Source: Sediminitomix flava | GTDB taxonomy: Bacteria > Bacteroidota > Bacteroidia > Cytophagales > Flammeovirgaceae | Length of the DNA: 64,000 nt | Assembly: GCF_003149185.1 (NCBI RefSeq) | Contig: NZ_QGDO01000004.1 | Coordinates: 391,076 to 455,075, forward strand | Reading direction: 5' to 3' | Part shown: positions 46,697 through 55,763 of the stretch, in pieces | Layout: the number at the start of each line of letters is the position of its first letter | Numbering within the stretch: position 1 is the stretch's first letter | The notes under the pieces: generated by a model | Told to the model about the DNA's origin: nothing | The model's input: only the letters and a program-made list of their open reading frames with translations | Databases searched by the model: none | Made by a program: the position numbers and the translations under genes

Positions 46697-47309
46697 AGAT
46701 ATTTGGAAAGAGGGTTTTATCAATAACGAGAAGTTGACGGCCCCAAAAATTAATGATCTGTACAATCAGAAATCGATTCATCTCGTCGATAAATTTCGTA
46801 GAGATTTCAAGCTAAACCTTATCTATATCATTTTTCTATCCTTGTTCTTTTTAGGAGCGGGTATTTTCCTAAATGCCGTATATAGCGGAATCGTGATTTT
46901 CTTGCTTCTCATTTCACTACTTGTATATGGGAAAAAGAGACTCGATATTATCAATAAGCTTGATTATAACGATAACAGTTACAAGTATCTTAAATCGTTT
47001 GACGATTGGTTGCAAGCCACTTTAAAAGGATATACACTCTTGTATCAAATCTTTTATCCTGTATTCTTCTTGGCTATCGCTGGAGGTGTTTGGTTTTCAC
47101 CAATTGGAGAAAAGGTTATGCAAAAGTTTCCCGATCTACAAACTGTTTTGGGGCTACCATTATACCCCACAATTGTCGTTTTCTCCATTGCAATCCTTCT
47201 GATCTTTTTGGCAAAACGTTTATATGAGCTTGACATGAATCTTATTTATAAATCACAGATGGATAAACTCAAAGACTTATTAGCGGATATGGAAGAATTG
47301 AGAGCTTAA
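46680..47309 (+). CDS. Four-helix membrane protein, putative anti-sigma factor
   Basis: 209 residues with four transmembrane segments (about residues 43-63, 66-86, 118-136, 160-179), with a 40-residue cytosolic N-terminus and a C-terminal helix MDKLKDLLADMEELRA. Overlap of 17 nt with the ECF sigma gene suggests translational coupling and an anti-sigma role. It lacks the usual single-helix FecR or RskA plan and any zinc motif (HxxxCxxC), so this is inferred from position. The stop codon shares TTAA with the DUF2851 gene on the other strand. Confidence 0.65.
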   Translation: MKKSIEDIWKEGFINNEKLTAPKINDLYNQKSIHLVDKFRRDFKLNLIYIIFLSLFFLGAGIFLNAVYSGIVIFLLLISLLVYGKKRLDIINKLDYNDNSYKYLKSFDDWLQATLKGYTLLYQIFYPVFFLAIAGGVWFSPIGEKVMQKFPDLQTVLGLPLYPTIVVFSIAILLIFLAKRLYELDMNLIYKSQMDKLKDLLADMEELRA

Positions 47310-48622
47310 GAAATAATAAAAAAGGGCTCTTTCAATTGGATTTCTTTCTGAAGCAATCGGCAGCCAATAGTACAAGAAAAACATTTCCGATTAGTACAGT
47401 AGGAATTGAAAAGCTCTAAATATGCCTGTGAATCATAAGCTGATTTGATAGTGGAACCTAGTTCTTTCCACTGATCAATCAGCTTATTTTTTTCGGCAGG
47501 TATATTTTCCAAAAGACTTAATGCTGTCTCAAAGAATCGATCTTCTTTATGGTAAAGCCCGTAAGCAACCTTCAGAGGAGCAATAGTATTTATCATGATA
47601 TTCTGAAGACTACTTTTTCCTAATGAGCGATCACTTTCTTTCTTACTCAATTTTCCGAAATGATAATGCTTTTTCCAGTAAGAAGAAACCTCAATTTCAA
47701 ATAAGGATTCATATTTTTCAACCTCATTTTGGAATACAAAATTGGAAAAGAAATACGTATTTTTTGTAATGAATTGTGCAAACTGAGCAAGTCTTAGCGT
47801 AGGAAAATTAGCAGGGCGAAGTCTTAAAAAATCCCATTCTACAACAGATAACTGTTTTTCTTGAAGTTGATATTTATGGGCTAAAAATGCATACTCTTTT
47901 TTCAAGCTTTCAGAATAATCATCTACACTTTCTTGAGGAAGTAGCCCCGAAAGCCCAAAAAGTAGCGCCTCAATCTGAAGTATATTATCCGAATGCAGTT
48001 TCAAGATTTTCAATGGCAAACGTTTCGCTAGTTTCAGAAAGGAAACTTTATTCTTCTTAAATCCGAAATTCTCTGCGAGTAACTGATAAGCACATTCTTC
48101 CCAATTATTTCCGCTCTCCTCCAATAACTTCAAAACCGTTTCTCCTTTTCTGAACAGCCTTTGAGTTACAGCTTTATCTAGCATCTGAAATTTCTCAAAG
48201 TCAGAAACAGTATCAAAACTATTGGCACAGGCTATCTGGGACGATGCTTGACTTACTTTCTCATAAAATGAAAGGCAATCCTCCTTTATTCTATCTCGTA
48301 ATACTAGCGTTGGAATAACTGAACCATCCTTTCTGAACACTTCTTGATCGTCTTCCCACACAACATGAAGGATGACATTCTGATATCTTTCTTGCGTATG
48401 ATGTTTATGTTTTTCCCAATCCGATGATTTGATATGAATCTCGATATGCCCAACCCATTCCATTTCATTGAGTAATATCCTCGCTTGTCTGAAATCGGGG
48501 CCTTCATCTTCGTGAGGGTAACCTCTATCTAAAAGTGTAATGGATTCTTCTTGGGTTGTTTTTAGGTCTTTAAGGTCAAACTGTTGGTGCATCCATAAAA
48601 AATGCAGAAAGTCTTCTTTCAT
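47306..48622 (-). CDS. DUF2851 family protein
   Basis: 438-residue cytosolic protein of a family found mainly in Bacteroidota. The N-terminal signature EDFLHFLWMHQQFD, followed by DEGPDFRQARILLNEMEWVGHIEIHIKSSDWEKHKH and VILHVVWEDD, is characteristic. A nuclease-like fold (PD-(D/E)XK-like) is possible given the E.GPDF...EIHIKSSDW pattern, but that is an inference. The C-terminus contains a cysteine group CTNRKCFSCTIGC that could bind a metal or cluster. No operon partner; convergent with the ECF cluster. Confidence 0.8.
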   Translation of the reverse strand: MKEDFLHFLWMHQQFDLKDLKTTQEESITLLDRGYPHEDEGPDFRQARILLNEMEWVGHIEIHIKSSDWEKHKHHTQERYQNVILHVVWEDDQEVFRKDGSVIPTLVLRDRIKEDCLSFYEKVSQASSQIACANSFDTVSDFEKFQMLDKAVTQRLFRKGETVLKLLEESGNNWEECAYQLLAENFGFKKNKVSFLKLAKRLPLKILKLHSDNILQIEALLFGLSGLLPQESVDDYSESLKKEYAFLAHKYQLQEKQLSVVEWDFLRLRPANFPTLRLAQFAQFITKNTYFFSNFVFQNEVEKYESLFEIEVSSYWKKHYHFGKLSKKESDRSLGKSSLQNIMINTIAPLKVAYGLYHKEDRFFETALSLLENIPAEKNKLIDQWKELGSTIKSAYDSQAYLELFNSYCTNRKCFSCTIGCRLLQKEIQLKEPFFIIS

Positions 48623-48765
48623 GAGAAAAGTATGTGGGTAAAAAATATGGGTTATTCTAGCAAGAATATACCAAAAAGTGATTGAAATCCCACCATCTCC
48701 ATAGTGCTAAATGACTTTATAGAAAAAAGCTCCTAGAGCAAATTTTAAAATCTTCTCGAAAGAAA

Positions 48766-49353
48766 CTACCTATACACCTTTTTGTCCTTGATTTTCAGCT
48801 CACCTTCTTCCTCCAATTTCTTGATTGTTCTGATTACTGTCTCTACTCGCAAACCTGTCATATCTGCAATTTGTTGCCTTGTCAGAGGAACTAAATATTC
48901 ATCTGTTATTTCCTTTTCTTCTTTCAGATAATCGATCAGACGGAGTACTCGTTTTTCGGGCGGGTTTGAAGAAATCTCGGCTTGCATAATGGCTTTGTAA
49001 CGAAGTCTTTTGGCAAGTGTAGCTGTAAATTCAAGGTGAACTTTAGGATTTTCTTCTAGCAGTTTGAGAAAAATATCTTGAGGCAAAGCCCAAACCTTAG
49101 TACTCTTCACCGCTATGGCATTGCTCGGATATGGAAAATTCCCGAATAAAGGTGGTTCACCAAAACTCTCTCCGTCAGTAAAAACGCCTTGAACAAACTC
49201 TTTTCCTTCATCATTATAATTGGACATTTTCACTTGTCCTTTCATAATCTGCATATAAAAATGAGGTACTTCTTCTTCTGAAAAAAGCGTTTCATTTTTT
49301 TCATAATGCTTTAATATCGCTCCGTATTTTTCGAGTAAGTCTTCAGCTATCAT
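48766..49353 (-). CDS. Crp/Fnr family transcriptional regulator
   Basis: 195 residues. N-terminal cyclic-nucleotide-binding-like barrel (VPHFYMQIMKGQVKMSNYNDEGKEF, GESFGEPPLFGNFPYPSNAIAV) and a C-terminal winged helix PLTRQQIADMTGLRVETVIRTIKKLEEEGELK. The glycine-rich FGEPP turn is like CRP, but no cysteine ligands of FNR are present. Divergent from yecH with an inverted repeat between, so it may regulate itself and yecH. Confidence 0.9.
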   Translation of the reverse strand: MIAEDLLEKYGAILKHYEKNETLFSEEEVPHFYMQIMKGQVKMSNYNDEGKEFVQGVFTDGESFGEPPLFGNFPYPSNAIAVKSTKVWALPQDIFLKLLEENPKVHLEFTATLAKRLRYKAIMQAEISSNPPEKRVLRLIDYLKEEKEITDEYLVPLTRQQIADMTGLRVETVIRTIKKLEEEGELKIKDKKVYR

Positions 49354-49384
49354 TCGTAAAAACTTGTGAATATTTCTCCTTTAT

Positions 49385-49410
49385 GATCTCACTCATAAAC
49401 TTTTGAGATC
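49385..49410. promoter_or_regulatory. Inverted repeat between the Crp-like gene and yecH
   Basis: GATCTCA (49385-49391) and TGAGATC (49404-49410), 7-bp arms 19 nt apart centre to centre. It sits in the 115-nt divergent intergenic region, and is a candidate site for the Crp-like protein. Confidence 0.45.
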
Positions 49411-49468
49411 GAAGATTCGGTTTTTTGTATCATAAACATAAGCATCTAAGAGAGAAAAATATATAATC

Positions 49469-49732
49469 ATGGAAAATACAGTTCATGTTCACGAAGTGAT
49501 CTTTATGATCGGAGACCAAAAAGGCGGACACTATAACAATGCTTCATTGATTGAAGATATCAAAGGAAAATGGGGTGCAGAAGTCAATTTCATGGCTTGT
49601 TCAGGCGTACCTTTCCCTCCACAAGATGTCGTTCCTTTCTTGATGGAAAGAAGTAAAATCGTTTTAGATGATAACGGAAATATTTCGCTTCACCCGAACA
49701 TGCAAATCTGTAATGGTCACGAGAAACACTAA
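49469..49732 (+). CDS. YecH-like putative metal-binding protein (DUF2492)
   Basis: 87 residues. It starts MENTVHVHEVIFMI, with the HVHEV motif, then YNNASLIEDIKGKWGAEVNFMACSG and a C-terminal QICNGHEKH. The His, Cys and C-x-x-H residues are those that define the YecH (DUF2492) family, thought to bind metal, with unknown physiological role. Divergent from a Crp-like regulator and followed by its own terminator. Confidence 0.82.
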   Translation: MENTVHVHEVIFMIGDQKGGHYNNASLIEDIKGKWGAEVNFMACSGVPFPPQDVVPFLMERSKIVLDDNGNISLHPNMQICNGHEKH

Positions 49733-49763
49733 GCGTCATTCGCTAACTCATACAAGAAAGAAA

Positions 49764-49806
49764 GCCCTGTATTCTTTTCTAAAAAGGACAGGGTATTTTC
49801 TTTTTC
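49764..49806 (+). terminator. Terminator of yecH
   Basis: CCCTGT (49765-49770) pairs with ACAGGG (49788-49793), with an inner CTTTT/AAAAG stem, and a T-rich tail. Ends 70 nt past yecH. Confidence 0.65.
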
Positions 49807-49917
49807 ATTCAGGCTGATTTTTTTCTCAAACAGAGCTGCAAGTTCTTTTACTTTTTTGCAGCCTAATTTTTTATCTAATTCATTCAAACATATATTTATT
49901 TCTTCATATGTTTATCT

Positions 49918-49925
49918 TACTTTTG
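49918..49925 (+). promoter_or_regulatory. -7 element immediately before the Cys-rich gene
   Basis: TACTTTTG matches TAnnTTTG and ends 7 nt before the ATG at 49933. If used, the transcript would be leaderless or nearly so. No TTG at the usual -33 distance. Confidence 0.45.
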
Positions 49926-49932
49926 TCAGAAG

Positions 49933-50331
49933 ATGAAATCTATTGAGAAGTTATATGTCAGCTTTTCCTGTTTAGTAATCTGTTTACTACAAGGAATTTT
50001 AGCCTTTGGTCAAGTAAATTTGACTTTGGGTGCTGAAACTTCACAGCCTAAATCTCAGTGTAATTCTTCATTCAGAGAAGGTGGTTCTTGCTGTCCGAAA
50101 GAAGAACCTGTTGAACCTCAATTTTGCTGTATCCCGATTGCTCCCGTTCAAGAGATTGATCATTACAGTGTCCAACGAAGTCAGACAGCCGTATTCTCCA
50201 CTTTTTCATTTGCAATCAAAGAAATACACTCATCGGGATTTGTACCTTTCTTTTCCCCGATAAACGACTCTTCCAAACCATTTTTCCCCTTCAAGCAACG
50301 GCAAGCTTGGCTCTGTTGCTACCGTATATAG
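49933..50331 (+). CDS. Small cysteine-rich exported protein
   Basis: 132 residues with a signal peptide (LYVSFSCLVICLLQGILAFGQ). The mature part carries three Cys pairs/groups: CNSS..GGSCCP, EPQFCCIP and a terminal WLCCYRI. No family recognised. Codon usage is like that of neighbours and a TAnnTTTG box precedes it, which argues that it is a real gene, but without a homolog this is not certain. The stretch between it and the next gene (50332-50446) holds nothing that I can name. Confidence 0.5.
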   Translation: MKSIEKLYVSFSCLVICLLQGILAFGQVNLTLGAETSQPKSQCNSSFREGGSCCPKEEPVEPQFCCIPIAPVQEIDHYSVQRSQTAVFSTFSFAIKEIHSSGFVPFFSPINDSSKPFFPFKQRQAWLCCYRI

Positions 50332-50446
50332 TTCCTTTATTCTTTGTATAAACTCGAAAGCATTTCCTTACATTTTGGGAAATGACAATTCGGTATACCT
50401 TAAAGTGTGTATATGATCATCATTAATTTATCTAAGATCATATAAA

Positions 50447-50920
50447 GTGAGCAAGCAAAATTTACATATAGAACTACTCGAGGACCTTTCAGAAGCTCCT
50501 TTTGAGCTACTTGAATTGGCTGATCCTTCTAGAGAACAAATTATGTCTTATCTGAAGACAGGACATTGCTATGTCGCAATATTAGCCTCAGAAGTTGTGG
50601 GTGTCTTGGTTTTAACCAAAATAGATCAAACCTCTACCGAGATTAAAAACATTGCTGTCAGTGAGTCTGCTCAAGGAAAAGGATTCGGAAAAGTTCTATT
50701 ACGATATGCTACCAATATTTGCCAAACAAAAGGAGATCATAAACTGATTATAGGCACTGGCAATTCTAGTATTGGGCAATTGGCACTTTATCAAAAAGAA
50801 GGCTTTGAAATCAAAAACATCAAGAAGAACTTCTTTTTGGATAATTACGATGAGCCTATTTTTGAGAATGGGATTCAATGTAAACATATGATCGTTTTAG
50901 AGAAGGATTTGAGGAAATAG
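50447..50920 (+). CDS. GNAT family N-acetyltransferase
   Basis: 157 residues from a GTG start at 50447 (MSKQNLHIELLED); there is no in-frame ATG before the conserved part. The acetyl-CoA site is NIAVSESAQGKGFGKVLLRYA, Q-G-K-G-F-G, residues about 66-86; IGTGNSSIGQLALYQKEGFEI is the C-terminal GNAT block. Resembles YjdJ- or PhnO-like small-molecule acetyltransferases. It is a single gene. Confidence 0.88.
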   Translation: MSKQNLHIELLEDLSEAPFELLELADPSREQIMSYLKTGHCYVAILASEVVGVLVLTKIDQTSTEIKNIAVSESAQGKGFGKVLLRYATNICQTKGDHKLIIGTGNSSIGQLALYQKEGFEIKNIKKNFFLDNYDEPIFENGIQCKHMIVLEKDLRK

Positions 50921-51030
50921 CACTTTCTAAAACGAGAATAACGCACACACTTTAAAGTTAGCTTTATCTTCTTTGTGGAGAAGATGTAGAGCACATATTT
51001 CAACTTCATCCAAAAGAATAATTCAAGACT

Positions 51031-52386
51031 ATGAAGCCAGACGCTTCTCAAGATCAAAATTCATATAAGTCCATTTTCCGAGTTTTGATGAAACTTACCC
51101 TGCCTATTGTCGGAGGTTCGTTTCTTCAAATGACCTACAATTTCACCGATATGATATGGGTGGGTAAACTCGGAAGTGATGCGGTAGCCGCTGTAGGTAC
51201 AGCAGGATTCTTCACGCATATGGCTTGGGCTTTTTCATCTCTCGCCTTAGTGGGTACAGGTGTAAAAATTTCGCATGCGGTCGGTCGTCAAGATTTCACC
51301 GATGCTCGTGCTTTTATAAAGAATGGCTTCCTTACCACATGGGTATTGGGGCTTATCTTTATGCTATTTCTGATTTTAGGTTCTAGCCCTCTGATCGCCT
51401 TCTTCAAGTTGAACAATACAGTTGTAGAAGGCATGGCTGAGAATTACCTTATCATTTCAGCACTTGGTATACTTATCAGTTATACCAATTACCTTTTTGC
51501 CGCCATTTTTAATGCTTTCGGTTATACCAAAATCCCTTTCAAAACCAATATGGTTGGACTTGGGGTAAATATGGTACTCGACCCTCTTTTCATTTTTGTA
51601 TTGAAATGGGGCGTAGAAGGTGCGGCTATAGCCACTGTAATTGCACAGCTTGTTACCGTAATCATTTATTGGAGAAGATTCCTTCGAGAAAAAGACATGA
51701 AAACGTTCCCTGGTCGAGTACACCTTGACCGAATGTGGGAAGTACTCAGACTTGGTTTCCCTACCGCAGCTCAGAGAGTCATTTTCACTTTCATTGCGAT
51801 CATGATGGCAAGAATTATTGCGCAATGGGGAGCTACAGCAATTGCCGTTCAAAAAGTCGGACTGCAATTGGAGTCTGTGACTTTCATGACTGTTGGAGGT
51901 TTACACCAAGCAATCACCACTTTTGTAGGTCAGAAATACGGAGCAAAAGACTGGATTCAACTCAAGAAAGGTTACAATGTAGCCGTCGGAATTGGAGTGA
52001 TGGTTGGCTTTTTAGTCAGTTTACTTTTTATGCTTATTCCAGAACTACTGATCTCTATTTTCTTGAAAGAAGCTGATAGTATTGCAATGGGAGCACAGTA
52101 CCTACGCATCATCGGACTTTCTCAAATTTTCATGTGTATGGAAATGGTCACAGGAGGAGCCATGAACGGATTGGGAAAAACACACATCCCTGCAACCCTC
52201 AGTGTGATTTTGACAGGAGCACGTATTCCTTTAGCCTTATGGTTGTCTGCTATGCCTGCATTAGGTTTGGATGGCGTTTGGTGGAGTATTAGTTTGAGTA
52301 GTATTGCTAAGGGGCTTGTGTCCGTAGTTGCATTCTACTACCTAATCAAAAGCATGAAAGAATTTCAACTTAGCCCACTCAAATAA
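51031..52386 (+). CDS. MATE family efflux transporter
   Basis: 451 residues, twelve hydrophobic segments in two pseudo-symmetric halves. The N-lobe start MKLTLPIVGGSFLQMTYNFTDMIWVGKLG and the mid-protein PTAAQRVIFTFIAIMMARIIA are typical MatE repeats. Na+ or proton-coupled export of cationic compounds is expected, but the ion is not clear. Stop and next start overlap as TAATG (52384-52388), so translation is coupled to the glutathione synthetase gene. Confidence 0.92.
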   Translation: MKPDASQDQNSYKSIFRVLMKLTLPIVGGSFLQMTYNFTDMIWVGKLGSDAVAAVGTAGFFTHMAWAFSSLALVGTGVKISHAVGRQDFTDARAFIKNGFLTTWVLGLIFMLFLILGSSPLIAFFKLNNTVVEGMAENYLIISALGILISYTNYLFAAIFNAFGYTKIPFKTNMVGLGVNMVLDPLFIFVLKWGVEGAAIATVIAQLVTVIIYWRRFLREKDMKTFPGRVHLDRMWEVLRLGFPTAAQRVIFTFIAIMMARIIAQWGATAIAVQKVGLQLESVTFMTVGGLHQAITTFVGQKYGAKDWIQLKKGYNVAVGIGVMVGFLVSLLFMLIPELLISIFLKEADSIAMGAQYLRIIGLSQIFMCMEMVTGGAMNGLGKTHIPATLSVILTGARIPLALWLSAMPALGLDGVWWSISLSSIAKGLVSVVAFYYLIKSMKEFQLSPLK

Positions 52387-54707
52387 TGAAACACAATTAT
52401 AAACACTACATAGATCAAGACCCAATTCTGAAACACAAGCTATTGGAAGGCAACTTCGGAATTGAAAAAGAAAATGCAAGAGTAGATAAAAACGGAAAAT
52501 TAGCCCTTACTCCTCACCCTAGTGTATTTGGGGATAAGGCAAAACACCCTTTTATCACAACCGATTTTTCAGAAAGCCAAATCGAAATGATTACCCCTCC
52601 TATGCCTTCTATCAATGAGGCGATGGGCTTTTTGCAAACAATACATGATATCGTAAGTCTTGAACTAGATAAAGGAGAATACCTATGGCCTCAGAGCGCC
52701 CCTCCTATTCTACCTAAAGATGAAGAAATCCCGATTGCACGTTATGGCGATAGCGATACTTCCGCAGAAGAATACCGTGAAATGCTTTCAACCATCTACG
52801 GAAGAAAAGTACAACTGATTTCTGGAGTACATTTCAACTTCTCTTTTACCGAAGAGTGGATGGAACGATTGTATAAAGCATCTGGCGAAGAAACTTCACT
52901 GAACGAGTTCAGAAATAGGCTCTACATGAAATTGAGCCGTAATTTCTTCCGCTATCGTTGGTTACTGATTTGGCTATTCGGGAAAAGCCCTGCTGTTCAT
53001 AAAACATATATCAAAGATTGCATTGACCGTTTGCCTGCACTAGAAAAAGATGCTTACTCATTTATGGAAGGAACCTCTGTTCGTTCTGGGGTATGTGGCT
53101 ATCGCAATAAGGTAAACCCGATTCTCAATTTTGACTCTTGGGAACAATATCAAAAAAGTGTTGATGACTTAGTGACTGATGGTTCTCTAAAGGCTAAAAA
53201 AGAACTATACACTCCACTACGTCTCAAATCATTGGGAGACGAAGAGAATGTTTCATATCTGGAAGTACGTACACTAGACCTCAATCCGCTTAAGAAAACA
53301 GGTATTTCCAAACGAACACTCCATGCTATTCACCTTTTCCTATTGTATTGTCTATTTAAAGAGGAAGAGGGGACTTTAGATAAAGATCAACAGCAGGTTG
53401 CTTACACCAACAACGACCTTGCTTCTACTTTTGGCTTACGAAAAGACGTAGAGCTTATAACTTATGCTGGTGCTAAAAAAGGTATACAGCTATGGGCTGA
53501 CGAAATTATTGAAGAAATGGTAACGCTATTAGCGGACTATACCTCCAACAATTCAGATTACCAAGAAGCACTTGAATACCTCAGCAGACTAGTTACATCT
53601 CCGAAAGGGAGAATTGTACATACCCTTATGGCTGGTATTCAGAAAGACGGCTATATCCAATTCCATATGGAGAAAGCAAAAGAATATTTGAAGGAGAGTC
53701 GTAGCAAAAACTTCAATTTTATTGGGCTAGAAGATATGGAGCTTTCAACTCAGCTTGTGCTGAGAGAAGCCGTAAAGCGAGGAGTAAAATTTGAAGTCTT
53801 AGACAGAGCTGAAAATTTTATCCGTTTAAAAAAAGCAGATAAAACCGAATATGTCCAACAAGCTACAAAGACCTCGCTTGATACCTACAGTGGCATCCTT
53901 CTGATGGAAAATAAACTGCTGACCAAAAAAGTGCTAGAAGAGGCAAACATCAGAGTACCTCATGGTGGTCATTATACCGAAGAAGAGAAAGAAAAAGCGA
54001 TTCTAGACTTTGAGATTTACAAGGGGAAAGCTATCGTGATTAAACCCAAGTCAACCAACTTTGGGCTAGGCATCACTATTCTCAAAGAAAATGATTCGGA
54101 GAAAAGGTATCGTAAAGCAATCAAAATGGCTTTCAAAGAAGATAAAAGCATTCTGATTGAAGAATTTATTTCGGGAAAAGAATACCGCATCTTCATTATT
54201 AATGATGAAGTAGTGGGCATTTTGCATCGTGTCCCTGCCAATGTCAAAGGAGATGGTGTGAGTAGTATCAGAGATTTAGTTTCAGAAAAAAATAAAGATC
54301 CACTCAGAGGAAAAGGTTACCGAACGCCATTAGAGAAAATTGCGCTAGGAGAAGCCGAAAAGATGTTTCTAGAAACACAAGGACTAAACTTTGAGACTGT
54401 ACCAAAAGAAGGTGAAATCATTTACCTCCGAGAGAACTCAAATATTAGTACGGGTGGAGATAGTATTGACTATACCGATGATATTCCTGATTCGTACAAA
54501 AAAATAGCTGTAGATGCAGCTAAAGCACTTAAGGTAAAGATCACAGGACTTGATATGATGATTGATCATATAGAGGAAGAAGCCAATGAAAACAATCATG
54601 CTATCATTGAAATGAACTTCAACCCTGCCATTCATATCCATTGTCACCCTTTTGTTGGGAAAAATCGGAAATTGAATGAAAAGATTTTAGATGCTTTGGG
54701 TTTCTAG
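52386..54707 (+). CDS. gshAB: Bifunctional glutamate-cysteine ligase/glutathione synthetase (GshAB/GshF)
   Basis: One protein for both steps of glutathione synthesis. The N-terminal two thirds (residues 1 to about 470) is a GshA-type ligase: EGNFGIEKENARVD, ESQIEMITPPM, ISGVHFNFSF and YLEVRTLDLNP. The C-terminal part (about 490-773) is an ATP-grasp domain with VVIKPKSTNFGLGI, IEEFISGKEYRIFI, STGGDSIDYTDDIP and MNFNPAIHIHCHP. 773 residues is standard for GshF of Bacteria such as Listeria and Streptococcus; it is found sporadically in Bacteroidota, suggesting transfer at some time. Coupled to the MATE gene. Confidence 0.93.
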   Translation: MKHNYKHYIDQDPILKHKLLEGNFGIEKENARVDKNGKLALTPHPSVFGDKAKHPFITTDFSESQIEMITPPMPSINEAMGFLQTIHDIVSLELDKGEYLWPQSAPPILPKDEEIPIARYGDSDTSAEEYREMLSTIYGRKVQLISGVHFNFSFTEEWMERLYKASGEETSLNEFRNRLYMKLSRNFFRYRWLLIWLFGKSPAVHKTYIKDCIDRLPALEKDAYSFMEGTSVRSGVCGYRNKVNPILNFDSWEQYQKSVDDLVTDGSLKAKKELYTPLRLKSLGDEENVSYLEVRTLDLNPLKKTGISKRTLHAIHLFLLYCLFKEEEGTLDKDQQQVAYTNNDLASTFGLRKDVELITYAGAKKGIQLWADEIIEEMVTLLADYTSNNSDYQEALEYLSRLVTSPKGRIVHTLMAGIQKDGYIQFHMEKAKEYLKESRSKNFNFIGLEDMELSTQLVLREAVKRGVKFEVLDRAENFIRLKKADKTEYVQQATKTSLDTYSGILLMENKLLTKKVLEEANIRVPHGGHYTEEEKEKAILDFEIYKGKAIVIKPKSTNFGLGITILKENDSEKRYRKAIKMAFKEDKSILIEEFISGKEYRIFIINDEVVGILHRVPANVKGDGVSSIRDLVSEKNKDPLRGKGYRTPLEKIALGEAEKMFLETQGLNFETVPKEGEIIYLRENSNISTGGDSIDYTDDIPDSYKKIAVDAAKALKVKITGLDMMIDHIEEEANENNHAIIEMNFNPAIHIHCHPFVGKNRKLNEKILDALGF

Positions 54708-54770
54708 TCTGATTTCTATCCCAGCATTAAATGTTTCCAACAATCGTATTTATTATTTAGTTATAGCTAG

Positions 54771-54801
54771 GAGAATACTCTTAAAGGGTATTCTCTTTTT
54801 T
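54771..54801 (+). terminator. Terminator of MATE-gshAB
   Basis: GAGAATACTC (54771-54780) pairs with GGGTATTCTC (54786-54795; one G-T), followed by TTTTTT. Confidence 0.85.
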
Positions 54802-54825
54802 ATGTAAAAACAAAACTTCACCTTA

Positions 54826-55365
54826 ATGAAACAAATTACTTTTTTCATTCTAAGCATTCTTTTCACACAATTCACAGTAATGGCACAAGAATCAAGTTAT
54901 AGCGATAGCTTTCCAGAAAAGTGGGAGCGTTCAAAAAATTACTCTATTGCAGTTATTCAAGAAATGCCTTTCGAAAAATTCGATATGAAGGTAGCCGAAG
55001 ATGTAATGAGTTTTCAAGAAGAACTTGCACACACGATTACCAACTTTGAAAAGTTGCAGTACTACGTTACAGGAAGTAAAGACTGTGCTATCACGGGCTA
55101 TGGCGAGCAAATCAAGAATAGTAGCTCAAAAGAAGAAATCACATCTCTTTATGAAAAAGGATTTCAACATATCGATACGCTTTGGGACAGTCTTTCGGAA
55201 GATCAAAAAAATACAAGCGTAGAAAATTTCTTTGCCAAAGATGTAAACATGACAAAAAGAGATATTTTTTACCTTATGAGAAATCATGTGACACATCACA
55301 GAGGCAGATTGACCCTTCAAATGCGTATTGCAGGCGTAAAACCACCTCGCTATATCGGTTGGTAA
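54826..55365 (+). CDS. Exported DinB family protein
   Basis: 179 residues with signal peptide (FILSILFTQFTVMAQ). The mature part is a DinB helical bundle with metal-ligand histidines visible: EELAHTITNFEKLQYY (first His) and FYLMRNHVTHHRGRLTLQMRI (the HxxHHRG motif). DinB proteins are commonly cytosolic thiol-dependent transferases; the secreted form is unusual. The gene stands next to a glutathione synthetase, compatible with a thiol-related role, but only as an inference. Confidence 0.85.
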   Translation: MKQITFFILSILFTQFTVMAQESSYSDSFPEKWERSKNYSIAVIQEMPFEKFDMKVAEDVMSFQEELAHTITNFEKLQYYVTGSKDCAITGYGEQIKNSSSKEEITSLYEKGFQHIDTLWDSLSEDQKNTSVENFFAKDVNMTKRDIFYLMRNHVTHHRGRLTLQMRIAGVKPPRYIGW

Positions 55366-55723
55366 ATTACTTTTTTTAGCCACCAAAAAATAAAAGTAAA
55401 AAAATATAGTTAACGAAAGTGAATAATGGAATTTTTATGAAAATTACTGTTACGAACTTTTCAATAAAACCTATCTATTTTTAAAAGTTTTCAAAAACTC
55501 GGAATACTACTATTTCTTTTGCTCTTTTTACAAAACCCAAAGCTCTTATAGTGTCCACAAAACACTTATATATTTTCAACAAGTATCAGAATAACACTTT
55601 TAGAATATAATTCTGCAAGACACTCATTTGACCATTTTTTACACTTTTCAACAATCTAAAAAAGGTGATTTGGGTCAGTTTTTTAGTATGACAAAGCTAT
55701 CTTTTCTAGTTAAGTGTTCCCTC

Positions 55724-55731
55724 TACATTTG
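55724..55731 (+). promoter_or_regulatory. -7 element of the two-repeat secreted protein gene
   Basis: TACATTTG matches TAnnTTTG, with TTTTC in place of TTTG at the -33 position. The expected leader is about 27 nt. Upstream, the gap 55366-55723 has several ACACTT motifs (see findings). Confidence 0.55.
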
Positions 55732-55763
55732 TGTCATCAGAAAAACAAAAAACACTTAGAGCC

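Noticed and set aside
48722-48739. Short GCTC-CTA-GAGC hairpin with T run after the second Crp-like gene
   Set aside because: Only four base pairs; too weak to call a terminator.
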